A stretch of DNA of 64,000 nucleotides from Anastrepha obliqua (Eukaryota; Arthropoda; Insecta; Diptera; Tephritidae): positions 128,517,601 to 128,581,600 of the forward strand of contig NC_072894.1 in assembly GCF_027943255.1 (NCBI RefSeq), in the 5' to 3' direction. The notes below the pieces were generated by a model, which searched no databases, was not told the origin of the DNA, and saw nothing but the letters and a program-made list of their open reading frames with translations. Positions 43,901-55,379 of this stretch are shown piece by piece. The position numbers were made by a program, and so were the translations under genes. Positions within the stretch are counted from its first letter, which is position 1. Each line of letters opens with the position of its first letter.

Positions 43901-46900
43901 CGATAAACATGAAACGACGGGATTTTCAGTTTTATAGCTCATTAAATTTCAGCATAATGAAGTGCAAGTTTGAAGTTGCTACAAAAGTACATTGGTTTTT
44001 TACAATTACTTCCTTGACGGTGTTGCGCATTTTCTCCCTTTAAACTATTTTTCTAAATTATGTATCTAATGTTTGAATGAAATGACAGTTTTAAATTAAA
44101 TTTTGAAATTTCTCATGAATTTTGTATTGCCCATTAGCGACTGCGCTGCCTCTGCTGCCCAACTCTTCTGTGGAGTGTTCCATTTGTTGGGAAACATTTA
44201 GACGCACAATACAAATGCAAGAGAACCACATATCGGGGATATTTGTAAAGTGTGCCCTTGCCAACTGAAGTGCGAAATGGACATTGTACCCAAAAACAGC
44301 GTCTTATCTGTAAAAAAATCTGATCCACCCAGGTCCCAAAGGAGTCGTGTTTTCGAGCTGTTTGGGAGTATTGTTTTCGTAAACTTAAAAATATTTACCT
44401 TTTTCTGATGCTTGTGGAGTGCTGAGCATCAAGGCAGATTTAAGAATGCTCCTTTGAGTGTTAATATAACGGAACTTAAAAAACATTTTAAGCAGCGGGT
44501 TGCTAAGTGAACTTTTTGCGAAAGTTTAAAGTCAATTCGCGAGTCGGTCACACGGTTTTCGTGATGTATTGTTTAAAAGAGAATAGACTAATTATATCAA
44601 TAAAAAGTAATATATCTTTTTATTCCAAATAAACACTTCCCGCGGTGTCCTCTTCAATTTTGAAAAGCGAAAAAAGGGCAATGCAGGAATGAATAACCGC
44701 ACGTAAACGAATGCTTAAATTTCCCTAGAAGATTTTATTTTAATTTTTGCAATCATGAAAATTTCAATAATTTTCCTTCAATGAGTTTGTGATATTTTTC
44801 CAGGCATTAAATGAATAAAAAATTAAAAAAATGAAATGCGAAAAAAGTATTTGAATTCCATTAAAAAAAGGTTCAAAAACAACAAAAAAGTGGGACTCTA
44901 AAAAGATTCATAGAAAGGTTCAAATAAGACTCCAAAAGAGCGCCATAATTCACTTTATATGACAAAACACACTGAATTCATCAGAATGGGTCTTATTTTA
45001 GCTGCGACGTACAGCAAGGTTGGTCGCTCATACCATTTCATTGCCGTCGCGATAACGACTGGTTGGAAGAGCGTAAGAATATATGCGAAATGAGCAGACA
45101 CAATTCTCCTGACAAAACCACCGTGACGTAAGAGTAAAGTTACCCTCACAAATTTACTTCGGCTGGCCAAATCTTGTAATCTATCATCCTTGCCCTCCAG
45201 TGTGGCCGCGAGAATGAAAAATCGCTCATTTAGGGCTGCAGAAACCAGCTGAGTTTCGAGGGAATATTTCCGTTATAAGAAGGTTTTGTTGGCCGGGTAT
45301 AACCGTCGTTCGTTTTAAGTAACTAAAAAAAGTAAATAAAATAAATAAATGCACCTTCCGTGCAAATAAATTAAAAGTCACAAAAATATCAGAGGATTTA
45401 ACAAATCGATTTAAAAAAAAACCACTAGAGAATGAAAATATTTGCGCCGTAGGAATTTCACACGCAAATTAGTAAAGGCATAAAGATTAGCCAACATGTC
45501 GCAAACAAAAGTAAATATGTTAAATGAGAAAAAAAAAACGGTATTTTAATAAGCCGACACTAATCAAGTGGACAAAACTGCAAAGCAAATAACTCAACAG
45601 TGAAACAGCCAATAAAAGCAGACGACGTCGAAAAAAAATTATAGCACGTTAATAAAAAGTGCGAGACGCCGAGGAAGAAAGGCCAAGTTCGCTTTGCTCA
45701 GCCAGTCGAAGCAATTACGACCAATGTGAAAATTATCCTATTAAATACGGCTGGGCTGAGCAAAAAAGTGTGTTTTAGTAACAAATGCATGGAACAGCCG
45801 CCGAAAAACAGCACTTGGTGTTGAAGGGATTCGCATCTGCTCAGAGACGTCATTTAGGCAGAGGGGATGCGACCGAAGATCGCTGACCACAAAGACAGTG
45901 CGAACGCGCGCGCATATACTTGACAAATGGATACTAATTAATTGCAGTTTGTACAAAGTTTTAGTAACTGCCAGCAAGGGGCTGGTTTGGAGCAATCCGT
46001 GGAGTTCATTGACTATGAAAAGTGCGTAGTGTTGGGCAGAAATTTGAAAATTCGAAAGAAGCCAATATATTTGATTATTAAATCATTTAAAATATAGTAG
46101 CTCACATTCTGTCCTTTCCCTTTCACTTCTTCACTTTAGCGTTTAATGAATGAATCTCGGCTACCGCAATAAGAAAGTGAAATACTTATATTGTAATTGG
46201 AAAAAAATCGACTGGTGACAATTTTGGCATGCTGGTGTTAAACTCCTTTTTAACACTCACACACACATGTTTTATATAGACGCACATTTGCACACACATT
46301 CAAATACGCATGCGTTCGAGGTTCATTAACAGCAGCAGCTACAGTGAGTGGGCGCTACTGCTTTTGGTGTTAAAGTTGGTGAGTATTGATGGTGTGGAGG
46401 CCCGGTTTTCGGACAACTGCGGCCAATTGAAAGTTCAAGTGTGCTACGAATTGTAGCCAAAAAATTATTGAGCCACCACCGAAATGATTAGCAGATAATT
46501 CTCTGTGCTGTGGAAGTATCCAGCTGTCGCCGCTGTATATGCGCAGAGATAATTGCATATGAAAGTGTGAAATTTGACAATTTCATTTAATTCACATATC
46601 AAGAGAATTAACTGAACAAACATGAGATATTACAGCACGTGAAATAACAAAAAACTGGCTGATAAGCTGATAATCATAACAATGACAAGAGCAAACAAGT
46701 GACATTAATATAGCTAAATAATTGTTATGGGTCATAATTATAGTGCAGGGTAAACAATTTTGGCAGGTGCTTAAGACAAGCTGCTGCCAAAATTTGTGAT
46801 ATGCTTCCAAATTTATTTACATAAATAAAGGTGACTTTATTTATTTTATTTTTATTTATTTATTTATTTATTGTCTTTGAATGGATACACTCTTACAGAC

Positions 46901-46903
46901 TAT
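43901..46903. other. Presumed byn intron, 3 kb without recognised features
   Basis: Includes leader-like sequence near 45600-46020 and an ATTT repeat at about 46830-46873. Short frames have no domains. CTTGTAATCTATCATCCTTG near 45170 recurs at about 25050. Confidence 0.4.
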
Positions 46904-47152
46904 GGCCCTTATTATGGGCAACATTCGATCTTCGACTGTAGTCGAAAGTGCTGATCGAACGAATTTTCATTTGGTATTATGGTGCTCATTCGTTGAAGAA
47001 TAGGACTATTTGAATTTCGATCGCTCGACGCATTTACAATAGATAATTTTTTCTCAGTTGATACAGCAAATCAAAATAAGAGAAAAACCGATTGTATTGA
47101 ATTTCTTTGCTAACAACATTTTTAAAAGTTGAAAAAAGTATTTTTTGTGAAA

Positions 47153-47665
47153 ATGAGTACAACGGAGTTGTGGTTCGACGATTTATCGGACGATAAAAGA
47201 TTAGCGGAACTTGTTAGAAGTAGAAAACAGTTGAGGGGCGCATCCAACCTCCTAGAAATGGTTTCCACTGAGTACGTTTAGAATTTTCCAAATGTGTTGA
47301 CGTACTTAATATTACAGAAATTACCTTACAGATTTTTAAAGAACTTTAGATCATCTAAAGAGGCGTTTATGAACCTACTGTCCAGTACAGAAAACCAGTT
47401 GCAGCAGTGCACCCGAGCCAAATCCATTCCAAATATTTTAAAGCTAGCCACAGTTCTGCGATTTTATGCTCAGGGATCGTACCAATTGAGTATTGGTAAT
47501 GAATGTATGCTAGGACTTGCTCAACCCACTGTGTCTGTTGTGCTATCGGAAATAATAGATGTCCTGGAAAATTATATTTGCCAAAGATGGATACAATTTA
47601 GTAGTACAGAGGCTGATCTGCAACAAAGAAAAGCACATTTTTATATTGTAGCAAATACAGCATAA
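47153..47665 (+). pseudogene. Truncated Harbinger (HARBI1-type) transposase
   Basis: The frame opens at ATG 47153 with STTELWFDDLSDDKRL. It has one TAG near 47279 and continues in the same frame to 47665. FRSSKEAFMNLLSSTENQL, LKLATVLRFYAQGSYQLSIG and LGLAQPTVSVVLSEIIDVLE match the N-terminal helix-turn-helix region of Harbinger transposases. The frame stops where the GxxDGTH catalytic part should begin. Confidence 0.8.
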
Positions 47666-47879
47666 GAAATGAAATTCTTAGAATATTATAGAAAAATCTA
47701 AAAAGTATTAAATAGAAACCTTTACGCCGCAGTTTCTGTTTTATTTTTGTTATAAATTTTCTTTATTCAATTATTCGTCATTCGAAAAAAATATGTATTT
47801 CAGTTCCTCTACGTATTTCAGCCCATACCTGCCAAGGGAAAATAAAAATGTATTTCTATAAACATCACAAAAAAAAACC

Positions 47880-48067
47880 ATTATTAACCTTAATCCATTT
47901 TGCTGCCGTTCTAACTGGTGGTCCCAAGCAATTCAGCTCCGTTGTAAATTCCTCCCATTTTTTTTGCTGCTTGAACTTTGGTGGAAATCCCTTTTGCGAA
48001 TTGTGGATTCTCTTCCATTAATGCAACTAGCCTTTCTAATTGCTGTTTGGTACTCACGACTTTCGAC
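47880..48067 (-). pseudogene. Myb/SANT-like Harbinger partner, frameshifted
   Basis: The minus strand reads KVVSTKQQLERLVALMEENP, then QFAKG. After a one-base shift it continues FPPKFKQQKKWEEFTTELNC and LGPPVRTAAKWIK. This is the Myb-like DNA-binding protein that accompanies Harbinger transposases (WEE...LNxLGPPxR...W signature). A single extra base in a G run near 47990 breaks it, and no start codon was identified. Confidence 0.7.
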
Positions 48068-48399
48068 CTGCATAAAATTAACAAAATTAGTATATATTTA
48101 TTATTTGGTTACTATGAAACCATAAATAATCGCAAACAACTTACATTTTAACAAGTTTACCCACAATACGCAACACAATCGAAAGCAAAATTGCATTCGA
48201 CTATAAATTCGGTATTCAACCAAAATTTCGACAGGGCTGCACCGCTCATAATACCAAATTGACATTCGATTTTCGATTTTCGATCTTCGACAACCAACGA
48301 ATATCGAAGATCGAATCTAACTCATAATAGGGGCCTATATTAAGCTAATGTACAATAGTTTAGTAGTTACTAAGAAAAGAACGATTTAAGATGATTGAC

Positions 48400-49140
48400 T
48401 AAGATGCCATACGGCCATGTATAATCAGCACCAGAAGAATTCAAAAACATATTTAAATCTGCACAAGCCCTAGGAATCGGAGCATTCACCCCATAGTTGG
48501 TTCTCGAGAAGCCAATTTATAGGTTTCGTACTGTCGGAGCCTCATATTGGGTATATTAAATTGAATTTTACTTAAACGGGAAGGACAATCAATAGATCCA
48601 GAAATGATACGAATAATAAATGAGCACGATAGAATAGATCGGCTGCTATCAAGTGGTTTTAAGGCAATCCATAAACATCGAGAGCGATATGATGGTACAG
48701 GTTCAGAAAAGTTTAAAAATCGGAGCGCAAAACGAAGAAAGACTTTCTGCACTCTCTCAATCCGATTAGACAGACCTATTTGGTACGGTTTCTAAATAAC
48801 AGTGGCATACTCTAGTCTCGTTCTAACAAAAGCACAATACAATGTTTTGAGAGTGTGTGGGTTGGTAAATGCAGAACAATTTCGGCGTACGAATGCTAGC
48901 ATCGCATATGAGCGTCTTATGACGTGGTTAACATGGCTGGTGAAATTCAGCTTCGAGTCGAAAATAACGCCTAAGTCTTTAATTTCCTCAACGAATTGCA
49001 AAGGTAAGCCAGCAATACTATACGAAGTATGCAAAGTATTGTTTGATTTAGCATATTTTACGTGAAAGCATTTGCTAATATTTAGTGACAAACGGTTGAA
49101 ATAGCACCAGTTCCGGACATTGTGCAAGTCGGTTTGCAAC
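48400..49140 (-). mobile_element. Jockey-like LINE C-terminal relic (antisense)
   Basis: The minus-strand frame 49139-48792 reads WCYFNRLSLNISKCFHVKYA, then EEIKDLGVIFDSKLNF and VRTRLEYATVI (RT thumb). After a break it continues IERVQKVFLRFALRFLNFS and the terminal domain in 48752-48486. Same family as the split relic at 31870-37760, here better preserved. Confidence 0.8.
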
Positions 49141-49648
49141 TTTTCAGTTCCATAGATGCGGTAAGCTCGTAGAAAGGTTCTGTTCCATGGAACCTAAAGC
49201 GCCTAGGTATTCCGCCTGTTCGTTATGAGCTTCATGCACTAGCACCAGCCTAGCAAAGCGGTGGTGTTGAGGGTAGTGAAGCATTTCTCAACGAGTTTAG
49301 ATGTTGTTTTATGAGACTGCATTCACATAGGCTGCCTGACAAAATACAGATGCCATTCCAAGTATTACCTTTTCAAAGGCATTCTCTGCCGAGAATTTCT
49401 ATGTCATGGATATCCGCTTGAAAGATTGTGGGATAACCACCCATTGGTATCGATCTTTTAAAATTCGGCTCAAAGACACTCGCACCAGTCCCACAAGCCT
49501 AAGCTTCGACTTATCTGCGCACCAGATTTCTTCGTTGAATGTATGGCTTATCTGTCTTCCGAAGTGCCTTAAATATCTAAACCATTTCTTGAAATGCATT
49601 TTGAAAGAAAAATTCTTTTCGAATTAGGTATAATCATATGTTGGAGCT
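49141..49648. other. Unrecognised intronic sequence
   Basis: Opposed 66- and 73-codon frames overlap here without a known domain. Probably LINE debris between two relics. Confidence 0.35.
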
Positions 49649-49840
49649 ATGAAGGATCGGGAAAGTTATGAGAATGCTCAGAGAGCGAGCAACATGAAAA
49701 GTGCTTGCATTGTGCCCTGTTGGAGACCGAAGAAGAGAAAGCCGAAGAAAAGATGGCTCAAAAATGTGGAAGCAGACCTCAAGAAGCTAAACGTGACTCG
49801 TTGGAAGGATGTGGGTTTCAATAAGAAGAAATGACACGTA
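49649..49840 (+). mobile_element. RTE-like LINE C-terminal fragment
   Basis: RPKKRKPKKRWLKNVEADLK and KLNVTRWKDV match the C-terminal RPKxRWxxxVExDLKKL signature also seen in the relic at 9244-9861. Only about 60 codons remain. Confidence 0.6.
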
Positions 49841-50780
49841 GTTGTGAATCAACCAATGAACCAATGAACCAAGAACTGTGACGCTAAGAAGGAAAAAAGA
49901 AGAAGCCTGTGCGTCAGGCAATAGCACTACAGGGTTATTTATGAATTTCGTTGCGATTCCCATAATTTTATTTCTTATATGTGCGGTAAAATTTCTTATC
50001 TTTTGTGAGTTTTAGTGCTCCTAGCGTAGCCTCCTTCTATATCCTATAAGTGCACTGAGTGCGTCCGTGCAAAGTTATGTCGATGTACACCAATCGTTGT
50101 AATTTACTTAACTTTATTCTTGCAGTAATAAATAATATTAAAAATATAACACAAAAATATTACAAATGAATACTTTTTTTTAATTTAGAATGCGTTTTAA
50201 AAATTAATTTCGATTAACAAATTTGCAATCAACAAAAAAGCAAGTGTTAATAAAATTAAAATTTCTGAAAAATATTTGTTTTTTTTAAGCACACGTGCCG
50301 CACGAAATTCAATTTAGCGTTCAACCTTTCAAAACTCTCACAATTTAAAATAACCAATATTCGGCATTCCATTCCACACAGCTTTACCTACAGATATAAC
50401 AAAAGGTGAATTGAGGAATTTAAATTTTGTATGCGTTAGGAAAGACTTATGACACAAACTTGCAAGAATTTCCCTACTTAAGGTAAAATGTAAGCATTTG
50501 CTGATATTTTTGTAAGGAAATAGATTTTGCTGTTTAATTCTTAAGTCTCTGTCGCTGGTTAGGACGATCTGTTTTAAAAATTTGTGGCGAGCATCCCGAT
50601 TTACTCCTACAAAATGTACCTACATATGTATTTTACCCTTTCAGAGGTTCACTTATGTTTTTTTTTGTTGTATATTTTATTTATTTTTAAATGTTAGCGT
50701 CCCTCGTGTGTAGAATTTGTATTTGTATTTTTTTACTTAAATTTCAGTAGATCCTTGTTAGGGTTTCTAGAGAAGGAAAG
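49841..50780. other. Presumed byn intron, nothing recognised
   Basis: AT-rich with homopolymer runs. No gene or clear repeat. Confidence 0.45.
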
Positions 50781-51170
50781 ATATTCGGTTGATGGTCGGT
50801 ATCATTACAGGACACAACCCATGGGGTCAGCATATGACCACCATTGGAATCATCGAGAACCCGGTATGCCTGTCATGCTTGGAGGAGGCGGATAGCACTG
50901 AGCACTTTCTCTGTGAGTGTCCTGCCTTTGCTAGAGCAAGGCTACGAGTATTGGGTTCCGATGTCATGAGAATGAGTAATATTCGTTCTCTAAAACTGGA
51001 GGATATTCACAGATTTGCCAAAGAATCTGGAAAATTCTCACAGGACTAACCATCTCTATCTCTGTCTCTATTCTTTCCTATCTCTTTCTCTGATACTTTT
51101 CTCCTTCCCTCCTTGACTATCTACCCCCTTTCCTGTCTGGGTAATAATGATTAAATAAAAATTTTGAAAA
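50781..51170 (+). mobile_element. LOA/I-type LINE 3' end
   Basis: The frame 50789-51049 contains GIITGHNPWGQHM, a zinc knuckle CLSCLEEADSTEHFLCEC, then PAFARARLRVLG and LEDIHRFAKESGKF before the stop. A CT-rich 3' UTR and AATAAAAATT follow. Closely similar in layout to the LINE tail at 30000-30276. Confidence 0.75.
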
Positions 51171-54100
51171 ATTATCTGAATGCCTTGGTGAACCTTTATT
51201 TGAATCATTGTATTACTAGCTCATGACTAATCTCAGAACTAGCGATTTTTAAGTAGAAATCTTTAACATTTGATTAAACTGATATGGGGGCGTATATTTA
51301 TTTTCCCTTCTGCATCATTATAAAATAAATTCCGAGTATTTTTCTGTGTTCAGCCGCTTCAAATCGAATAATTATAATATATTCACAACAACAAAAATTC
51401 ATCAATTCGTGCACAATTTTTCCATTTTGAAAAACCAGTTGCTGGAAAGAAAAAAATCAAGCGAAATCGCTTAGATGTCAGTGGTTGACACGAAATACAA
51501 CAACCATAATCATGTGAGGAAAATCTCTTTATTACAATTGCCAACATATATGTATATGTTACTTGTACATAGGTATTTGGTATGTAGTGAATATCAATTC
51601 GAATGATTTTGTTATGTGCAGTCTAGCTGGCTCCGAAAAACTGTTCGAAAGCGAGCAAATAACCAACTGAATTGCTTTCAACCATTTTGTTAGCCGCGAA
51701 TAACCGTGAATGCGAATACAAAGGCCCATATCTACGTATGTATGTGTGTATTTACTTACATTTGCATGCCTCTAATACTTGCACTCATTTGTACATAAAT
51801 TTTTGATTGTGTAGTTACGTGGCTTTTTGAGCTCCTTTGATTTTTTGTGTAAATATTGTATTAAAAATTTAAATTGTTCGACTGAATTTCGAATGGCGCA
51901 CTCACCTTAGCATCAGGGTGAGACTGTGGCGGGCGACGTGCAAGACGGAGTAAGAAAATGTTAAAAGTTTCATTAAGCAAATACGCTCAAGTAACTGGAA
52001 GATCATGACCAACGTACAAGCTCCCACAAGCACACACACATAAGTAGGTACCCATCCATTCACCGCCATGCCGCACCAGCATGGCGGCGGTGGTGGCGGC
52101 GGCAGCCACAGCCATTCGAAGATGGAGTCGCTTGCGTTCATTTGATTGATTTTCATCTTTTTTGTTTTTCTTCATTTTGTTTTGTGCCTATTTCCAACTG
52201 TGCGAGTAAACATTTGTTTGCCTTGTTGCCAGGCTAAGTAGTTTGTGCGTGAGTTTGTGTATGTGCGTTGTTTTGTTGTTGAGGTAAATAGACAATCTGT
52301 TTGTTCATATAATCTTCAGTAAAAAAAAAACACACAACAACAAGAAGAAAAACAAAAGCAAAAATAAATATTGAACATGAATTCTGTGCTGTTTATTTCC
52401 CTTTACATATCTAAGACGTTAAAGCTTTGGCGTTTGAAAGAAAAGGAAGAGGTTCAGAAATCACCAAACTGAATTTAAGACGTCTGAGTAGATGCAGATG
52501 TTGAGAAAAAATAAAATTTTTTATATGCAAAATATCAATTTTAATAACTTTTTAACTGCCAGTGAAATTTATTTGTGAGCTAATTTATTCGTATCTTCAA
52601 ATTAAAAGCGCATAAAACAACACTTCTGAATTCCAATAAAGTCTTTCGACCATTCGACTGTTGGATTGGCATAATTACGTTTTACGTTCATTGAGGAAGA
52701 CGGCACTGAAATTGAGCACAATAAATTATCAGAAATCACTTTGATTTTGAATGCCTGTTCCGTATGTGCAGTCACGGCGTGACAAGTTTGTCGTTTAAGT
52801 CTTTTGTCTGGTCAACTTTTGCCACGATCTAACATCTCCTTTGCTTGGGCGCTCAATGCGGCTTTAACCGAGCGCTTCTGCTTCACACTCAGCTGCTCGA
52901 GTTCAAACTAGTTACAGCCATATTGAAGCGCACGATTTGTGGCAGCGCCCTGCTTGAATTCCCAGAAGAGTTTATATGTATGTTTGTGAATTTAAGAAAT
53001 GATATAAAAACTGAAAATGTTTGGATTTCTTTTCGACGAGACAAATGAAGTGTGTCTTTTAAAAATTGGCTAGACACGCTGGCGTATCTCAAGTCGTGCT
53101 AGTAATCAAGCAACAATTCAATCAAAATCAATTCAAAGTGAAACATTTTATTATGGAACAAAAAGAAAATGTCATAAAATTAAAAATATATGACAACCAA
53201 AGAGAGGAAGCACGGCTTTTACACGGGCTGCGCACCTATACATGCATCTTTGTGTGAGTGTGTGGAGGTGTATGAATTTGTTGTGCCGTCAAATCAAGCA
53301 GCAGCAATAACACCAAAAACCACACCATTACCGACACCACCAACAACAAGAACAACATTAACAGAAGCGTCAGCATCGGCATCAATAAAACGTCGGCAAA
53401 GCACCCATTTCGACGCTCATAAAAATAAACAAAACTATTAATACATTTTGTTAATTTATGACATTGTGGCAGTTCGTCATCGGCTGGTTGCAGAAAGCTG
53501 CCAACGCAATGCATTGGAAAGAGTGTACGAGTAGAGAAAGACTTAGGCATCAATTTGGTATGCGGAGCATCGAAACCAAATATGAATAATGCCGGGCTGG
53601 GCAAGGAAAAAAAAAACCAAAAACAACGACTGCCATAGTGATCACAACAACAACAACACGAACCATGCAACGGTCGCAGGTACAAGTGCTTCGTAGCCAT
53701 CATAAATGGTCGGCGCAAATGATTGTAAGTGTTTGATTGAACGAGTGGTGGGAAGCCTCTTTCCGACCATGAGTGCTCCTTTTTATAACGTGCCATCTGA
53801 AGCCATTCAACGCGCAGCATCGACACACTATCGCATGTGCACTGGGACTAGCGCGCCGCTCAGCCGACGGCATTTGGAGCTCATCTCCTTCTGAGGTTCC
53901 CAGCCTGGCTCGAAGGGCCAAGTGCTTGTAATAAAATTCAAAAGCCGACAAACGTTCTCAGACACGTACATAGACATGCACAAATATCTGAATACACATA
54001 CACACACAGAAAAGTATGCACAAGTTGATATGTTCTTGAATTTTTACGGTGAGCGAAGCGATGAATTGGGATGAAATGAAGTCATCTGCTTCGTAGTATT

Positions 54101-54712
54101 TGTTCCAGCCGCAAATTGAGTTGGAATCAATCAGTTTAACTTCTATTAATAAATGTAATTACAAACCTTTTATCGCCATCTCATTCTGTCACAGCACTCG
54201 TTACTTGTATTTGCTCTTTTGCATTCTCCAATCATTGGAGTTTCTTGAGTTCTTTTTCGGCACTTAGCCATCCATTCTTTCGACGGTCCGATAATATTTT
54301 CTCATTTTTGATATTTTTGCTGTCGATTTTGATTATGCATTTCATTTTCAGTTTATGGGTGCTGTAAAATAATAAAATTTTGATATTTGGTGCTGACAAA
54401 GAGATTTGATGGCCACTCAAATTACTCGCTTTATGGCCTTCAAACTTTGGTACTTTCCAATATTCTTGCTTTGGCTGTACAAAAGTGCTGAATTTGAAAA
54501 GCTAATTGAGGAAAAACGAAAAAAAAACAGAAATCAGGTAAAGGTCCAAAGGCATATGAATGCTATTTCTAAAATATTAGAATTCTACGTACATATCTAC
54601 GCGCGTATAAGAGTTTTAAAAAGGCAAAGGCACATTCGAATTTCGATTTTTTGGCATTGTTGTGTTGGTACAAATGCCTAGAAACTAAGCTTCCAATTTC
54701 AAATATAACACA
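51171..54712. other. TE-poor block of the presumed byn intron
   Basis: About 3.5 kb without any recognised mobile element, unlike its surroundings. It has GC-richer islands near 51900-52130 and 52840-53100 and a CAA/CAC-rich stretch near 53280-53400. Open frames on the minus strand (such as 53236-53826) are low-complexity shadows. A small open frame at 52068-52145 is described separately. Retention of unique sequence could mean enhancers (inference). Confidence 0.35.
52068..52145 (+). other. 25-codon open frame, Gly/His/Ser-rich
   Basis: ATG at 52068 (context CCGCCATG) opens a frame reading MPHQHG, six more Gly, then SHSHSKMESLAFI and a stop. It lies in a GC-rich island inside the presumed byn intron. 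It may be an upstream frame in an unknown transcript or chance. Not a confirmed gene. Confidence 0.15.
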
Positions 54713-54714
54713 TA

Positions 54715-55000
54715 GGCTGAAAAGTCCCGGGCCTAACAAGCTTTATTTATTAATATAATTTCCATTAAGAACAACGCAATCATTCCAGCGCCGCTCTAAA
54801 ATTTCAAAACCACTTTAGTGGAACGGTTTATCTTTGGCCTCAAAATAGGCCCCAGTCTCAGAGATAACCTCTTCATTTGAGCAAAATTTCTAACCTGCCA
54901 GCATTTATTTAGGTCTAAGAGCAGCCAGTAGTCGCAGGGAGCCAAATTTGGCGAATACGCTGAATGTGGGAGCGATTCGAAGTTCGATTCATGTACTTAG
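54715..55000 (-). mobile_element. Mariner C-terminal end (mauritiana/irritans-like)
   Basis: It starts at a TA with GGCTGAAAAGTCCCGGGCC, a common mariner terminus. The minus strand encodes mutated SPDLAPSDYWL and a C-terminal region ending in RWNDC-like sequence. Different family from the copies at 23099 and 36317. The partner terminus is unclear; GACTTTTCAGCC at about 55085-55097 is a candidate. Confidence 0.6.
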
Positions 55001-55379
55001 CCGTTACAAGTTAAGTCCGTAATAGATATGAAATTGTAATACTTTTTTAATGAAGTTAGTTTTATTTAACCAAGTACATACGCGACTTTTCAGCCCATGC
55101 GTTACAGCGTAGGGCATCAGGAACAAAGCTCGTAACATTCCTCCAATTTGGATCGTAGATGCCGTTCAGAACTTGTACAATTTCAAATTGGGCTGAAAGG
55201 TGATTCCCAAAAGCTGTGTGTCGATAAAATTTTAATATTGGGCATCGTCCTAGAGAATGCAGGATTGTTTCAATTTCATTTAAGTTAAAGATGGAGCAGT
55301 TTTTCTTATGCAGGCTGTTTAGCAAAATCCGCCCACTCCTAGCTTTAAAAATCAACGAAATTCTGTACCTATTCAAATA

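Larger units (their letters stand above)
46904..48335. mobile_element. PIF/Harbinger deletion derivative
   Basis: A 1432-bp element with termini GGCCCTTATTATG and CATAATAGGGGCC and a TAT trinucleotide on each side (46901-46903, 48336-48338), consistent with a 3-bp target duplication. Further inside, both ends carry repeated CGATCTTCGA-type blocks. It keeps the N-terminal third of the transposase on the plus strand and a broken Myb-like gene on the minus strand, the two-gene layout of autonomous Harbinger elements. The catalytic domain is deleted. Confidence 0.85.

Noticed and set aside
53236..53826. 196-codon minus-strand frame
   Set aside because: Made of low-complexity Leu/Val/Cys runs that mirror CAA/CAC-rich plus-strand sequence; no domain, no splice logic.
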